NCBI RefSeq assembly: GCF_014197245.1
Contig: NZ_JACIFF010000001.1
Location: 496,001-560,000 of the forward strand
DNA: 64,000 bases
Reading direction: 5' to 3'
From: Neolewinella aquimaris
Lineage (GTDB): Bacteria; Bacteroidota; Bacteroidia; Chitinophagales; Saprospiraceae
In this document: one piece after another, positions 8,805-19,095 of the stretch
How the letters are laid out: every line of letters starts with the position of its first letter
Numbering within the stretch: position 1 is the first letter of the stretch
Translations under genes and position numbers: made by a program
Notes under the pieces: model-generated
The model's database searches: none
The model's input: the letters and a program-made list of their open reading frames with translations, nothing else
What the model was told of the DNA's origin: nothing

Positions 8805-9386
8805 ATGCGGTACTTTCTGATCAACAAGCCCTTCGGTACCCTGAGCCAGTTTACCCGTGAAGCGCCGGAGCACCGTACGCTGGCCGATCTGTACGATTTT
8901 CCGCCGGGCGTGTATCCGGTGGGACGACTGGACCGGGATAGTGAAGGCCTGCTCTTGCTTACCGACGATAAGCGGCTCAATCATCGGTTACTCGATCCTT
9001 CCTACGGTCACGCGCGCACGTATTGGGTACAGGTTGAGGGAAAGGTGACGGAGGAGGCGATTCGCGCACTGGCCGCCGGGCCGGTCATTCGCATCAAGGG
9101 TAAGGAACATCACTCGCGGCCCGTCGGGGTGGAACGCATTGCTCCTGCGCTCCCGCCCAGAGATCCTCCCATCCGCGTGCGGCAGCAAATTCCCGACACC
9201 TGGCTCGCGCTCACGTTACGGGAAGGAAAAAACAGGCAGGTGAGGCGGATGTGTGCCGCGGTAGGTCATCCAGTGCTGCGCCTGCTGCGGTATGCCATCG
9301 AGGACCTGACGCTTGCTGACCTTGCCGGCCAACATGTGCGGGAAGTTTCGGTTACTTACTTGCTGCCCCGGCTAAAGATCAAATAA
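8805..9386 (+). CDS. rRNA large-subunit pseudouridine synthase (RsuA/RluE type)
   Basis: 193 residues beginning immediately after the preceding stop. Motif GRLDRDSEGLLLLTDD carries catalytic Asp43. The motifs FLINKPFG at the N-terminus and EGKNRQVRRM near 145 are diagnostic of the RsuA/RluB/E/F branch. The S4 domain that RsuA, RluB and RluF carry is absent, as in RluE, which modifies 23S rRNA helix 81 in E. coli. The target in this organism is inferred only from that likeness. Zero spacing suggests translational coupling to the dynamin-like gene. Confidence 0.86.
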   Translation: MRYFLINKPFGTLSQFTREAPEHRTLADLYDFPPGVYPVGRLDRDSEGLLLLTDDKRLNHRLLDPSYGHARTYWVQVEGKVTEEAIRALAAGPVIRIKGKEHHSRPVGVERIAPALPPRDPPIRVRQQIPDTWLALTLREGKNRQVRRMCAAVGHPVLRLLRYAIEDLTLADLAGQHVREVSVTYLLPRLKIK

Positions 9387-9411
9387 GTAACTTAGCGAGT
9401 GATCTCCGCTC

Positions 9412-9645
9412 ATGAAACAATCGCCGCACATGGAACTACTGCGTAGAAAACTGGAGCGTTCCGCCTTCGGAGTGTGTGCCTGGCTTGCCGATAAGATGGG
9501 CATCCCGCGTAGCCGGGTGCGGATCTATTTTATTTACCTGTCCTGTCTGTCCCTAGGATCTTCCCTCCTGTTCTACTTTTTCGCGGCCTTTTGGCTCAAC
9601 GTGCGGGAATACATCCGGGAGGGACGGCGGCAAATGGGCCTTTAG
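9412..9645 (+). CDS. Small PspC-domain membrane protein
   Basis: 77 residues. The block FGVCAWLADKMGIPRSRVRIYFI followed by one long hydrophobic helix (about 42-62) is the PspC domain fold in minimal form. PspC in enterobacteria senses envelope stress with PspB, but stand-alone PspC domains in Bacteroidota have no fixed role. It follows the pseudouridine synthase by 25 nt and may be the last gene of that operon. Confidence 0.75.
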   Translation: MKQSPHMELLRRKLERSAFGVCAWLADKMGIPRSRVRIYFIYLSCLSLGSSLLFYFFAAFWLNVREYIREGRRQMGL

Positions 9646-9757
9646 CGACCTTCCGCGATCAGCGGGACAACCTCTAAATGTAGCCCGGTGTATACCCCAT
9701 AGCCGGGATTGCCCGTATAGTAGAGTAAGTCAGGATCGCTAACACAATACACTTAAG

Positions 9758-10978
<1,221 letters not shown>

Positions 10979-10994
10979 TTACCCCCCCTACCAC

Positions 10995-11843
10995 ATGTCC
11001 CTTCGTTACGCCTACAACACCAACGGCTGCGCCCACCACCGCTTACCGGATGCGCTAGACCTTATCGCAGCAGCCGGCTACGACGGCGTGGCCCTGACGC
11101 TCGACTGGCACCACCTCGATCCCCTTGCCGCCGACTGGGAACGGCGCACGGTGGAAGTACGGTCACACCTCCGCTCCCTTGGACTGGACTGCGTCATTGA
11201 GACCGGGGCACGCTACCTCCTGCGGCCCGGTGAGAAGCACGAACCGACCCTGATCAACCCAGATCCCGCCGGGCGTGCCGTGCGGGTAGATTTTCTGCGC
11301 CGAGCGATCGACATCGCAAAAATGCTGGAGGCGGAGACCGTTTCCTTCTGGGCCGGCGTAAAGCAATCCGGGCTGGACGACGAACTAGCCCTTACCTATC
11401 TGGGCGATGCGGTGACGAAACTTGCAGAGTACGCAATCGAGCAGGGCGTAGACATCAGCCTGGAACCCGAACCGGGAATGCTCATCGAGACAAATGCCGA
11501 CTATTTATCCCTGCTGGAGCGATATCCCGTCCTGAAAGACAAGGTAAAACTCGCGCTTGATCTCGGCCACGTATGGGTCACGGGGGAGGAGGAACCGGCG
11601 CAGGCGGTGCACCGATTTGCCGACCGACTCGGCACGGTTTCGATCGAGGGCATGAACCGCGGCGTACACCACCATCTGCCCCTGCACGAGGGGGATATGC
11701 CCATCGCTCCCCTCGTAGATGCACTGCGTGCCGTACATTTCGATCGACTGGTTTGCGTGGAGCTTAGCCGGGAGTCGCCGCGGGCTCATCTGGCCATTCC
11801 CCAGAGCATCGCATTTTTGAAAAACCTGGAAAGGGGCGCTTAG
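10995..11843 (+). CDS. Xylose-isomerase-like TIM-barrel sugar phosphate isomerase/epimerase
   Basis: 282 residues. Opening YAYNTNGCAHHRLPDALDLI and LTLDWHHLDPL, then SLEPEPGMLI, LALDLGHVWVTGE and SIEGMNRGVHHHLPLHEGD supply the Glu/Asp/His metal ligands of the AP endonuclease 2/xylose isomerase-like barrel. The likely partner is the inositol-phosphate synthase 16 nt upstream, so an inositol- or sugar-derived substrate is plausible. I recall similar proteins in ebo-like metabolite clusters, but this is from memory and is not proven by the sequence. Confidence 0.72.
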   Translation: MSLRYAYNTNGCAHHRLPDALDLIAAAGYDGVALTLDWHHLDPLAADWERRTVEVRSHLRSLGLDCVIETGARYLLRPGEKHEPTLINPDPAGRAVRVDFLRRAIDIAKMLEAETVSFWAGVKQSGLDDELALTYLGDAVTKLAEYAIEQGVDISLEPEPGMLIETNADYLSLLERYPVLKDKVKLALDLGHVWVTGEEEPAQAVHRFADRLGTVSIEGMNRGVHHHLPLHEGDMPIAPLVDALRAVHFDRLVCVELSRESPRAHLAIPQSIAFLKNLERGA

Positions 11844-11880
11844 CGATGTAACTTTTTGCGCCCCGCTGCGTCCTAATACC

Positions 11881-12894
11881 GTGACTTTCCCCAAGACACC
11901 TACCGACTGGACCAGCCGCCTGAATGCATACGGTGCCTCCGCAACGCCGTGCTTCTTTCTGATTGACTTCGAAATGAAGCAACCCCGGTGTTGGGCCATC
12001 GACCAGCTAGGCGGTACCGGGGTCAATTTTAGTTTTCCCCGTCTCCCGGACGCGGCGACGTCATTTTCTCCTCCGGTGGAGCTGTATCCTATTCCCATCC
12101 CGCGCGAACGGTTTGCCACCGCTTACTCCCTGGTGCAGGCCGGATTGCAGCGGGGAGACAGCTTCCTGGCCAACCTCACCTTTCCCACGCCGGTAGCGCT
12201 CGCCGGTACGTTGAGGGATGTATACCTGCAAAGCCGCGCGAAATACCGCGTCTTGCTTCCCGGGCGGTTCGTCAGTTTCAGTCCCGAAACCTTCGTCACG
12301 ATTTCCGCCACCGGCTACATCGAAAGTCGCCCGATGAAGGGCACGGCCGAAAATACCGCCCACGCCCGGGAGCAATTGTTGAATAGCCCGAAGGAAATTG
12401 CCGAGCATGCCACCATTGTCGACTTGATCCGCAACGACCTGAGCCGCGTAGCCAGGCGGGTGCGGGTGACCGACTACCGCTACCTCGAAACCATCGGCAC
12501 GGCGGGGGGTGAATTGTTGCAAACCAGTTCCGCGATCGGCGGATCACTCGCCCCGGGATGGTCGTCACGGATGGGTGACATTCTAGCCGAACTGCTTCCG
12601 GCCGGCTCCGTCAGCGGTGCTCCGAAGTCCGCAACCCTGGAGCTGATCCGGCGGGCGGAAGGGGAAGACAGGGGCTATTATTGTGGGATCGCCGGCTACT
12701 TCGACGGAGAATGTCTGGATACCTGCGTACTGATCCGGTACATCGAACAGCGACCGGGAGGCTACGTCTTTCGGTCCGGAGGGGGCATCACCGCCCGCAG
12801 CCAGGAAGAGGCCGAGTACCAGGAGCTCAACGACAAAATTCGCATCCCACGGTTCGGGGCACTCCCGGATTCCGTACCATTGTTTACCCATTGA
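11881..12894 (+). CDS. pabB: Aminodeoxychorismate synthase component I
   Basis: 337 residues, GTG start. Chorismate-binding family signatures are intact: ESRPMKGT (near 148), HATIVDLIRNDLSRV (near 177), AGSVSGAPKSAT (near 240) and RSGGGITARSQEEAEYQE near the C-terminus. The protein is short, lacking most of the N-terminal subdomain of classic PabB, which is common in Bacteroidota. It aminates chorismate to 4-amino-4-deoxychorismate on the way to folate. The class IV aminotransferase gene directly downstream (pabC role) supports this over anthranilate synthase. No pabA-like amidotransferase is in the window. Confidence 0.85.
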   Translation: MTFPKTPTDWTSRLNAYGASATPCFFLIDFEMKQPRCWAIDQLGGTGVNFSFPRLPDAATSFSPPVELYPIPIPRERFATAYSLVQAGLQRGDSFLANLTFPTPVALAGTLRDVYLQSRAKYRVLLPGRFVSFSPETFVTISATGYIESRPMKGTAENTAHAREQLLNSPKEIAEHATIVDLIRNDLSRVARRVRVTDYRYLETIGTAGGELLQTSSAIGGSLAPGWSSRMGDILAELLPAGSVSGAPKSATLELIRRAEGEDRGYYCGIAGYFDGECLDTCVLIRYIEQRPGGYVFRSGGGITARSQEEAEYQELNDKIRIPRFGALPDSVPLFTH

Positions 12895-12919
12895 CCAAAA
12901 ACCGAATAACCACTCCCCT

Positions 12920-13528
12920 TTGTCTTCACCTAAATTACTCGAAAGCATCCGTTTGGTTGATGGCGAATTGCCCCTGCTCGACTACCACCAGCGACGTGTG
13001 GACCGCTCCCGTCGCACCTATTATCCAAAGGGACCGGCTTTCCGCCTCGCCGCAGTAACGAATGAGCTATCCTTACCCACCGTGGGTGAGTACAAACTGC
13101 GCCTAGTTTACGGAGCGGAGCTGCTTAGCTGGGAGGTGCAACCCTATTCCATCCGCGCGGTCTCTTCCCTGCAGGTGGTACACGCCGACGACCTGTGCTA
13201 CGGGAAAAAGTATGCGGACCGCACGGCGATCAACGGACTATACAACCGCCGGGGGGGATGCGACGACATTCTCATCGTCCAGCGCAACCACGTGACCGAT
13301 GCGAGCTACGCCAACCTGGCCCTCTTCGACGGCAGTCACTGGTACACGCCGGCCTGGCCGCTGCTGCGCGGTACGCGGCGTGAATTCCTGATCAAGCAAA
13401 AGGTACTGCGGCCATCGGTGATTCGCCTGCGGGATATTCCCCACTTTCAGTCCATCCGGCTCGTCAATTCGATGATGGAGTGGGACGATGGCCCTACGAT
13501 CCGCACCGAAGCCGTGCTGGGGCTCTAA
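12920..13528 (+). CDS. pabC: Aminotransferase class IV, probable 4-amino-4-deoxychorismate lyase
   Basis: 202 residues with a TTG start, 25 nt after pabB. YGKKYADRTAINGLYNRR contains the probable PLP lysine (Lys97 region), and DDILIVQRNHVTDASYANLALFDG is the conserved class IV block. The protein is shorter than E. coli PabC (269 aa) because the N-terminal domain is reduced, as in other Bacteroidota PabC-like proteins. It would remove pyruvate from aminodeoxychorismate to give p-aminobenzoate. Its stop codon overlaps the stop of the convergent START-domain gene (CTAA read both ways). Confidence 0.78.
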   Translation: MSSPKLLESIRLVDGELPLLDYHQRRVDRSRRTYYPKGPAFRLAAVTNELSLPTVGEYKLRLVYGAELLSWEVQPYSIRAVSSLQVVHADDLCYGKKYADRTAINGLYNRRGGCDDILIVQRNHVTDASYANLALFDGSHWYTPAWPLLRGTRREFLIKQKVLRPSVIRLRDIPHFQSIRLVNSMMEWDDGPTIRTEAVLGL

Positions 13529-14139
13529 CTACTCGCGACCGTCTCCAATCGGCGGCGCAGGTTTGCAATAGTTTTGACCGGGCCGCCGGTGATGATTTCC
13601 TTACGCAACCAGGCGGGCAGTCCCGCCCCGGCATCCGTACGTACCGTACACTGAATTTCCACTTTTCCATCGGCCAACGGGGTGATCACCCACTCTCCGG
13701 AGTACACTTCCTGGCGGTCGCGCCCCTTGGTAGCGGGGATGGCCGCGGGGCTGGCGGTGATCGTTCGCGTCAAAATACCCGACCGGTCAGTGCCTTGCTC
13801 GACCCTGGCAACGACCTCCTTGTCCCGAAAGGGGAAGGGCATATCGATGCCGGACACGAAAACGTAATCGTCTAGGTCCCCCCCGTCTACGATGTACGCT
13901 CCGTCGCAGCGGTGCACCCACTCGGGGTAGTTAGGGGCATCGTCCAGCACTTGCCGTACCCCCTGCACCTGCGCCCGCGCCCGGGTAACTGCCTTTACCG
14001 AAAGGTCGCCGTTCGCCTCCTCCCTGACGTATATTTTCACCCCGTCTTCCTGTGATTCGAGGACGAAACCGTCGCTGCTTTGGGCGGGAACGCAGGAGCA
14101 GTAAACTGCAACTAAAAGCAGGGTAGCGAGGTGTTTCAT
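13525..14139 (-). CDS. Secreted START-like lipid-binding domain protein
   Basis: 204 residues from the ATG at 14139, which opens a signal peptide (MKHLATLLLVAVYCSC; the CSC could serve as a lipobox). Longer in-frame reading upstream has no signal-like start. The domain has KIYVREEANGDLSVKAVTRARA, YPEWVHRCDGAYIV, PFPFRDKEVVARVEQ and a closing helix LRKEIITGGPVKTIANLRRRLE, the StAR-related START fold. In bacteria these bind hydrophobic ligands, and the ligand here is unknown. It is convergent with pabC and divergent from the DUF1080 gene. Confidence 0.78.
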   Translation of the reverse strand: MKHLATLLLVAVYCSCVPAQSSDGFVLESQEDGVKIYVREEANGDLSVKAVTRARAQVQGVRQVLDDAPNYPEWVHRCDGAYIVDGGDLDDYVFVSGIDMPFPFRDKEVVARVEQGTDRSGILTRTITASPAAIPATKGRDRQEVYSGEWVITPLADGKVEIQCTVRTDAGAGLPAWLRKEIITGGPVKTIANLRRRLETVASS

Positions 14140-14272
14140 GCAATGTTGTATTGAAATCAGTTCGGGAACGATGAATATATTCGTACGTTGCGAAAGGATT
14201 CCGGATAATTGCCTCTGCGCGCCGTTAATCATGGACCGGTCCGTACCGACTTTGAACATAACCAATACAAGA

Positions 14273-15631
14273 ATGAAATATTTTGCTTTCGCGCTTTTGT
14301 GCACCCTCTGTCTGCCATTGGCGGCCCAGAGTGACGGCATGACGCTTCTTACCAATGGAAAGGACCTGAGCAACTGGGAAACCTACGGAGGCGAAGCACC
14401 CTACGAGATCAGCGGTGATACCATCACCGGCACGGCCGTGATAAATACGCCAAACACTTTCTTGTGTACCGACCGGCCCTACAAAGATTTCGTACTCGAA
14501 CTTGAATTTAACGACGACGCACCCCTGAACAGCGGGTTCATGGTGAGGGGGCAGTGGCGGCAGCAAGACGATATCCGCCGCATCTACGGTTACCAGGTAG
14601 AGATCGACCCGAGCGCCCGGGGCTATACGGGTGGGATATACGACGAAGCCCGTCGTGGCTGGATATATCCCCTGCACTACAACGATAAGGCCCGTACCGC
14701 CTTCCGGCACGGGGAGTGGAACTCCGCCCGCGTGGAGGTGATCGGCCACGAGATCCGCACCTTCATCAACGGACAGTCGGCCGCGAACCTGATCGACAGC
14801 CTCGACGATTCCGGACTGATCTGCCTACAAGTACACTCCATTAACAAGGACCTGGCCGGCAAACAAGTCCGGTGGCGCAACATCCGCATCAAGGACAATG
14901 CGACGAAGGCCGACCAGATGCAGGCGGTACTAGCCCCTGTAGAGAATATGATGGTCAACCACCTTTCCGAAGCCGAACGCCGGCAGGGATGGCGGCTGTT
15001 GTTCGACGGCAGCTCCACCGACGCCTGGCGGGGAGTTAAAATGGGTGCATTCCCCGAAAGTGGGTGGGAAATGGCCGACGGTGAACTGCGGGTGCTGGCC
15101 GGCAACGGCGGCGAGTCTACCAACGGCGGTGACATCGTCACGAAGGAACACTTCAGCAACTTCGAGCTCGTCTTCGAGTTCAAGCCCACCGAGGGCGCCA
15201 ACAGCGGCGTGAAGTACTTCGTTAATCCCGAACTGAACACCGGGCCCGGATCCGCCATCGGTCTGGAATTCCAGATCCTCGACGACGAAAAGCACCCCGA
15301 CGCTAAGGCCGGAGTGATGGGCAACCGCACCATGGCTTCCCTCTACGACCTCATTCCCGCTAAGCCGATCGACATCGAACGCAGAAAGGACTACCGCATC
15401 AATGACTGGAACCGCGGCCGCATCAAAGTGAAGGACGGTAAGGTGGAGCACTGGCTCAACGGCTACAAGGTCGTTGAGTACGATCGCTTCAGCCAGATGT
15501 TCGGCGCGCTGGTCAACTACAGCAAGTATAACAAGTGGGAAAACTTCGGCCGGTGGCCCGCAGGTCCCATTCTTCTCCAGGATCACGGCGATGCCGTATC
15601 TTTCCGTACCATCAAGATTCGTGAGCTTTAA
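14273..15631 (+). CDS. Secreted protein with two DUF1080 (3-keto-disaccharide hydrolase-like) domains
   Basis: 452 residues from the ATG at 14273 that begins a signal peptide (MKYFAFALLCTLCLPLAAQ). Two concanavalin-like DUF1080 repeats follow: the first at about 25-215 (LTNGKDLSNWETYG, NSGFMVRGQW, GYQVEIDPS, RTFINGQSAANL), the second at about 235-452 (LLFDGSSTDAWRG, FEFKPTEGANSGVKYFV, GLEFQILDD, VEHWLNGYKVVEY). The family includes hydrolases that cleave 3-keto-glycosides, whose keto group is installed by Gfo/Idh/MocA oxidoreductases. Such an oxidoreductase lies 11 nt downstream, so the two form a plausible periplasmic two-step pathway. Which sugar is attacked is unknown. Confidence 0.85.
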   Translation: MKYFAFALLCTLCLPLAAQSDGMTLLTNGKDLSNWETYGGEAPYEISGDTITGTAVINTPNTFLCTDRPYKDFVLELEFNDDAPLNSGFMVRGQWRQQDDIRRIYGYQVEIDPSARGYTGGIYDEARRGWIYPLHYNDKARTAFRHGEWNSARVEVIGHEIRTFINGQSAANLIDSLDDSGLICLQVHSINKDLAGKQVRWRNIRIKDNATKADQMQAVLAPVENMMVNHLSEAERRQGWRLLFDGSSTDAWRGVKMGAFPESGWEMADGELRVLAGNGGESTNGGDIVTKEHFSNFELVFEFKPTEGANSGVKYFVNPELNTGPGSAIGLEFQILDDEKHPDAKAGVMGNRTMASLYDLIPAKPIDIERRKDYRINDWNRGRIKVKDGKVEHWLNGYKVVEYDRFSQMFGALVNYSKYNKWENFGRWPAGPILLQDHGDAVSFRTIKIREL

Positions 15632-15642
15632 CAACAACTACT

Positions 15643-16956
15643 ATGTCTAACCGTCGCACCTTCATCAAGAAAACCGCCCTCGCCGGCGCCGGCCTCTCCC
15701 TCGGACTGCCGACTTACGGCAACGTCATGGGCGCCAACGACCGCGTCAACGTAGCGGTATTCGGTACCAACAGCCGGGGAAATTCCCTGGTCGGCACCTT
15801 CGCCGGCGCCAAAGATTGCGAAGTCATCGGCATCGGTGACGTAGATACCCGCGCCATCGCAAAGGGCCAGCAGACCGTGATGGAAAAAACCGAAAAAACG
15901 CCCGAGGGCGATCAGGATTTCCGCCGCTTCCTCGACAACAAGGACGTAGATGCCGTAGTCATTGCTACCCCCGATCACTGGCACGCACCGATGGCCATCA
16001 TGGCCCTCGATGCCGGTAAGCACGTCTACGTAGAAAAGCCCTGTAGCCAGAACCCCCACGAGGGAGAACTGCTGGTTGCAAAACAGGGCAAGACCGGCCT
16101 GAAAGTACAGATGGGCAACCAGACCCGCAGCAGCGTGACCCTCAACAAGGTCGTCAAGGAGATCCACGACGGCCTGATCGGAAACGCCTATGCGGGCAAA
16201 GCCTGGTATGCCGCCAGCCGCGGACCCATCGGGGAACACAAACCGGAGCCGATTCCGGAGTGGCTCGACTGGGAACTCTGGCAGGGGCCGGCCCCTCGAC
16301 AGGATTTCGATGCCCTGCTCGTGCACTACAACTGGCACTGGTTCTGGAAGTACGGCACCGGAGAGTTGCTGAACAATGGTACCCACGAAGTGGACATGTG
16401 CCGCTGGGCACTCGGCGTCGAATTCCCCGAGCAGGTCACCTCTTCCGGTGGACGCTTCGCCTACGACGACGCCTGGGAAGCCTACGATACCCAGCTGGCC
16501 AGCTTCAAATTCCCCGACGGTAAGCACATCCACTGGGACGGCCGCAGCTGCAACGCCATGCCCATTTGGAACCGCGGTCGCGGTGCTATGATCTACGGCA
16601 CCGAGGGCAGCGTACTGATGGACCGGGGCGGATATATCGTCTACGACCTGAAAGGAAACGAGCTCCGCCAGGAAAAGGAAGCCGCCGAATCGGTAAGCAT
16701 GGACGTAACCGGCGGGGGCAACCTCGACGAGCTGCACATCGCAAACTTCATCCGCGGCATCAACTCGGACGAGGCGCTGAACAGTGACATTGCCTCGGCG
16801 AATCCCAGCGTGACCATCTGCCACCTCGGCAACATGGCGCAGCGCACGAACTCCGTGCTCGAGTGCGATACCACTACGGGAAAACCGAAGAACAACGAGG
16901 CCGCCCTGGCACTCTGGAAGCGGCAGTACGAGCCGGGTTGGGAGCCGGTGGTGTAG
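15643..16956 (+). CDS. Tat-exported Gfo/Idh/MocA family oxidoreductase
   Basis: 437 residues. SNRRTFIKK at residues 2-10 followed by a hydrophobic stretch is a twin-arginine signal, so the protein is exported folded with its NAD(P). The N-terminal Rossmann half has NVAVFGTNSRGNSL and HVYVEKPCSQNP (residues 127-138, the EKP motif). The C-terminal half has the GFO_IDH_MocA fold with TGELLNNGTHEVDMCRWAL. Close neighbours of this type in Bacteroidota act on glycosides, oxidising C3 so that a DUF1080 enzyme can split the bond. The DUF1080 gene 11 nt upstream fits this. The promoter of the following gene starts immediately after its stop. Confidence 0.85.
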   Translation: MSNRRTFIKKTALAGAGLSLGLPTYGNVMGANDRVNVAVFGTNSRGNSLVGTFAGAKDCEVIGIGDVDTRAIAKGQQTVMEKTEKTPEGDQDFRRFLDNKDVDAVVIATPDHWHAPMAIMALDAGKHVYVEKPCSQNPHEGELLVAKQGKTGLKVQMGNQTRSSVTLNKVVKEIHDGLIGNAYAGKAWYAASRGPIGEHKPEPIPEWLDWELWQGPAPRQDFDALLVHYNWHWFWKYGTGELLNNGTHEVDMCRWALGVEFPEQVTSSGGRFAYDDAWEAYDTQLASFKFPDGKHIHWDGRSCNAMPIWNRGRGAMIYGTEGSVLMDRGGYIVYDLKGNELRQEKEAAESVSMDVTGGGNLDELHIANFIRGINSDEALNSDIASANPSVTICHLGNMAQRTNSVLECDTTTGKPKNNEAALALWKRQYEPGWEPVV

Positions 16957-16967
16957 GATTAACTTCC

Positions 16968-16975
16968 TACCTTTG
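16968..16975 (+). promoter_or_regulatory. -7 promoter element (TACCTTTG) of the ribF fusion gene
   Basis: Exact TAnnTTTG match, 9 nt upstream of the ATG at 16985, so the transcript would have almost no leader. Confidence 0.6.
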
Positions 16976-16984
16976 GGGTCCCGA

Positions 16985-19012
16985 ATGAAAACCCATTACC
17001 AGTTAGACCAATTGCCCCGCTTCCGGCGGGCCGTGATCACCATCGGCAGCTTCGATGGGGTACACCAGGGGCACCAGCAACTGCTGGCGCGCATCAAACG
17101 GATGGCGGAATTGAGGGGGGGAGAGAGTGTGGTCATTACCTTCGATCCCCACCCCCGGGCCATCCTGCGTCCCGATGACGACAGCTTGCGTCTACTGTCA
17201 ACGACCCACGAAAAGGCCAACTTCTGCGCCGACGAGCTGATCGACCACCTGGTGGTCGTGCCCTTCACGACGGCCTTTAGCGAGCAGTCTCCCCAGGAGT
17301 ACATCACCAACTTCTTGGTCAGGAATTTCTCCCCCGACCGGATCGTCATCGGGTACGATCACCGGTTCGGGAAGGATCGGGCCGGGGACGTGGAATTGCT
17401 GCGCTACTTCGGACCGCAATACGGCTACGAGGTCGTCGAGATTGCCGCTCAGGAAGTTGACGAAATTACCGTCAGCTCGACCAAGATCCGTCGGGCCCTC
17501 GAACGCGGCAACGTGGAGCGCGCCGAACACCTCATGGGCCGTCCCTACGAACTTACCGCTGAGGTGGTGGAGGGGCAGCGCATCGGGCGAACAATCGGCT
17601 TCCCCACCGCCAACCTCCGGCCGTACCACTACCTCAAGCTGATCCCGGCCCGGGGGATTTACGCGGTGGAAGCGAATGTCAGGGGGAGCCGCCACGACGG
17701 AATGCTCTACATCGGGGACCGTCCCGTAATGGGGGATGGCCGGGGTACCACGATCGAGCTCCACCTCTTCGATTTTGACGAGGACATCTACGGAGAGCCC
17801 GTGACGGTTTACTTCCGGAAGTACCTGCGCGGCGACCTTCAGCTTGGCGGACTTGACGCATTGCGCGATCAGCTGCGGCAGGATGAAGTAGGTGCGAAGC
17901 AGGCACTACAGACCATCCGCAGCCGGGAGGAAAAACGGGGAAGTAACCCCGACACGGCGATCGTCATTCTGAACTACAATGGGCGGAACTACCTTGAAAA
18001 GTACCTGGCCACCGTAGTGTCAACACTGGAGGAGAACTGTCGGGTGGTGGTTGCCGACAATGCCAGCACCGACGACTCGGTAGCCTGGCTCAAAGGGCAC
18101 TTTCCGGAAGTGGAATGCATCGTGCTGCCCACTAATCAGGGGTTTGCAGGTGGCTACAACGTCGCCCTGCGCATGGTGAAGGCCGAGATCTTCGTGCTGC
18201 TCAACAGCGATGTTCGGGTGACGCCCGGTTGGCTGGGTGCTATTCTGCCCCACTTTGCCCACCCGCTGGTCGCCGCGGTGCAACCCAAAATCCTGGCGGA
18301 ACACTCCCCCGACTGCTTTGAGTACGCCGGGGCTGCCGGTGGGTTCATCGACTTTCTGGGCTATCCCTTTTGTCGGGGCCGACTGTTCGCCCATACTGAG
18401 CGCGACGAGGGGCAGTACGACGGGACGACGGAAATTTTCTGGGCGACCGGGGCTGCATTTTTCGTGCGTGCGGAACTGTTTCGACGGTTCGATGGCTTCG
18501 AGCCGGAATACTTTGCCCACGCTGAGGAGATCGACCTGTGTTGGCGGATGAAGCGGGCCGGGTACCGGATCCTGGTCGAACCTTCCGCAACGGTGTACCA
18601 CGTAGGGGGCGGAACCCTGGCCTACGATACCCCCCGCAAGGCCTACCTGAATTTTCGCAATACGCTCATCACCAGTTTTAAGAATGAGCACGCCACCCGC
18701 CTGATTTGGTGGCTGCCGGTGCGCCTGTTGCTGGATGGTGCCGCCGCCCTGCTGTTTCTCAGCCAGGGTAAGTTCGGTCACATCGGGTCCATCCTCCGCG
18801 CGCATTTTCACTTTTACGCGGATCTGCCGCTGTGGATTTCACGGCGGGTACGCAGGTCCAAGGAAATCGAAGCGAGCAGGGTAGCTCCCCCACGAACGGA
18901 TGCCGGCCGGGTAGCGGACAGCATCGCCCTGCATTATTACCTTCTGGGTCACAAACGGTTCTCGGAGGTAGCCATTGAGCAAGTAAAAGTGGAACCCGTG
19001 ACCACAAATTAG
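16985..19012 (+). CDS. ribF: RibF (riboflavin kinase/FAD synthetase) fused in frame to a family 2 glycosyltransferase
   Basis: 675 residues from the ATG at 16985. Residues 1 to about 315 are a full RibF: nucleotidyltransferase motif TIGSFDGVHQGH (near 19), SSTKIRRAL, then the kinase domain with GRTIGFPTANL and a normal C-terminal helix (LDALRDQLRQDE). From about 324 the chain continues as a GT2 glycosyltransferase: AIVILNYNGRNYLE, VVVADNASTDDS, LPTNQGFAGGYN, LLNSDVRVTPGW, EEIDLCWRMK, with a membrane-associated C-terminal part. The junction (EEKRGSNP, about 17930-17950) has no linker. No ATG, GTG or TTG in frame near the junction could start a separate glycosyltransferase. One extra base before 17944 would place a TAA there, so an old frameshift or sequencing slip must be excluded. 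Confidence 0.85.
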   Translation: MKTHYQLDQLPRFRRAVITIGSFDGVHQGHQQLLARIKRMAELRGGESVVITFDPHPRAILRPDDDSLRLLSTTHEKANFCADELIDHLVVVPFTTAFSEQSPQEYITNFLVRNFSPDRIVIGYDHRFGKDRAGDVELLRYFGPQYGYEVVEIAAQEVDEITVSSTKIRRALERGNVERAEHLMGRPYELTAEVVEGQRIGRTIGFPTANLRPYHYLKLIPARGIYAVEANVRGSRHDGMLYIGDRPVMGDGRGTTIELHLFDFDEDIYGEPVTVYFRKYLRGDLQLGGLDALRDQLRQDEVGAKQALQTIRSREEKRGSNPDTAIVILNYNGRNYLEKYLATVVSTLEENCRVVVADNASTDDSVAWLKGHFPEVECIVLPTNQGFAGGYNVALRMVKAEIFVLLNSDVRVTPGWLGAILPHFAHPLVAAVQPKILAEHSPDCFEYAGAAGGFIDFLGYPFCRGRLFAHTERDEGQYDGTTEIFWATGAAFFVRAELFRRFDGFEPEYFAHAEEIDLCWRMKRAGYRILVEPSATVYHVGGGTLAYDTPRKAYLNFRNTLITSFKNEHATRLIWWLPVRLLLDGAAALLFLSQGKFGHIGSILRAHFHFYADLPLWISRRVRRSKEIEASRVAPPRTDAGRVADSIALHYYLLGHKRFSEVAIEQVKVEPVTTN

Positions 19013-19095
19013 CCGTCGTAAAAGTGGGGTAGGTTTGGTTTAGGGCTTCTCCATCGCTTTTGCATCTTTGCCATCCACACACAAATACGATAATT

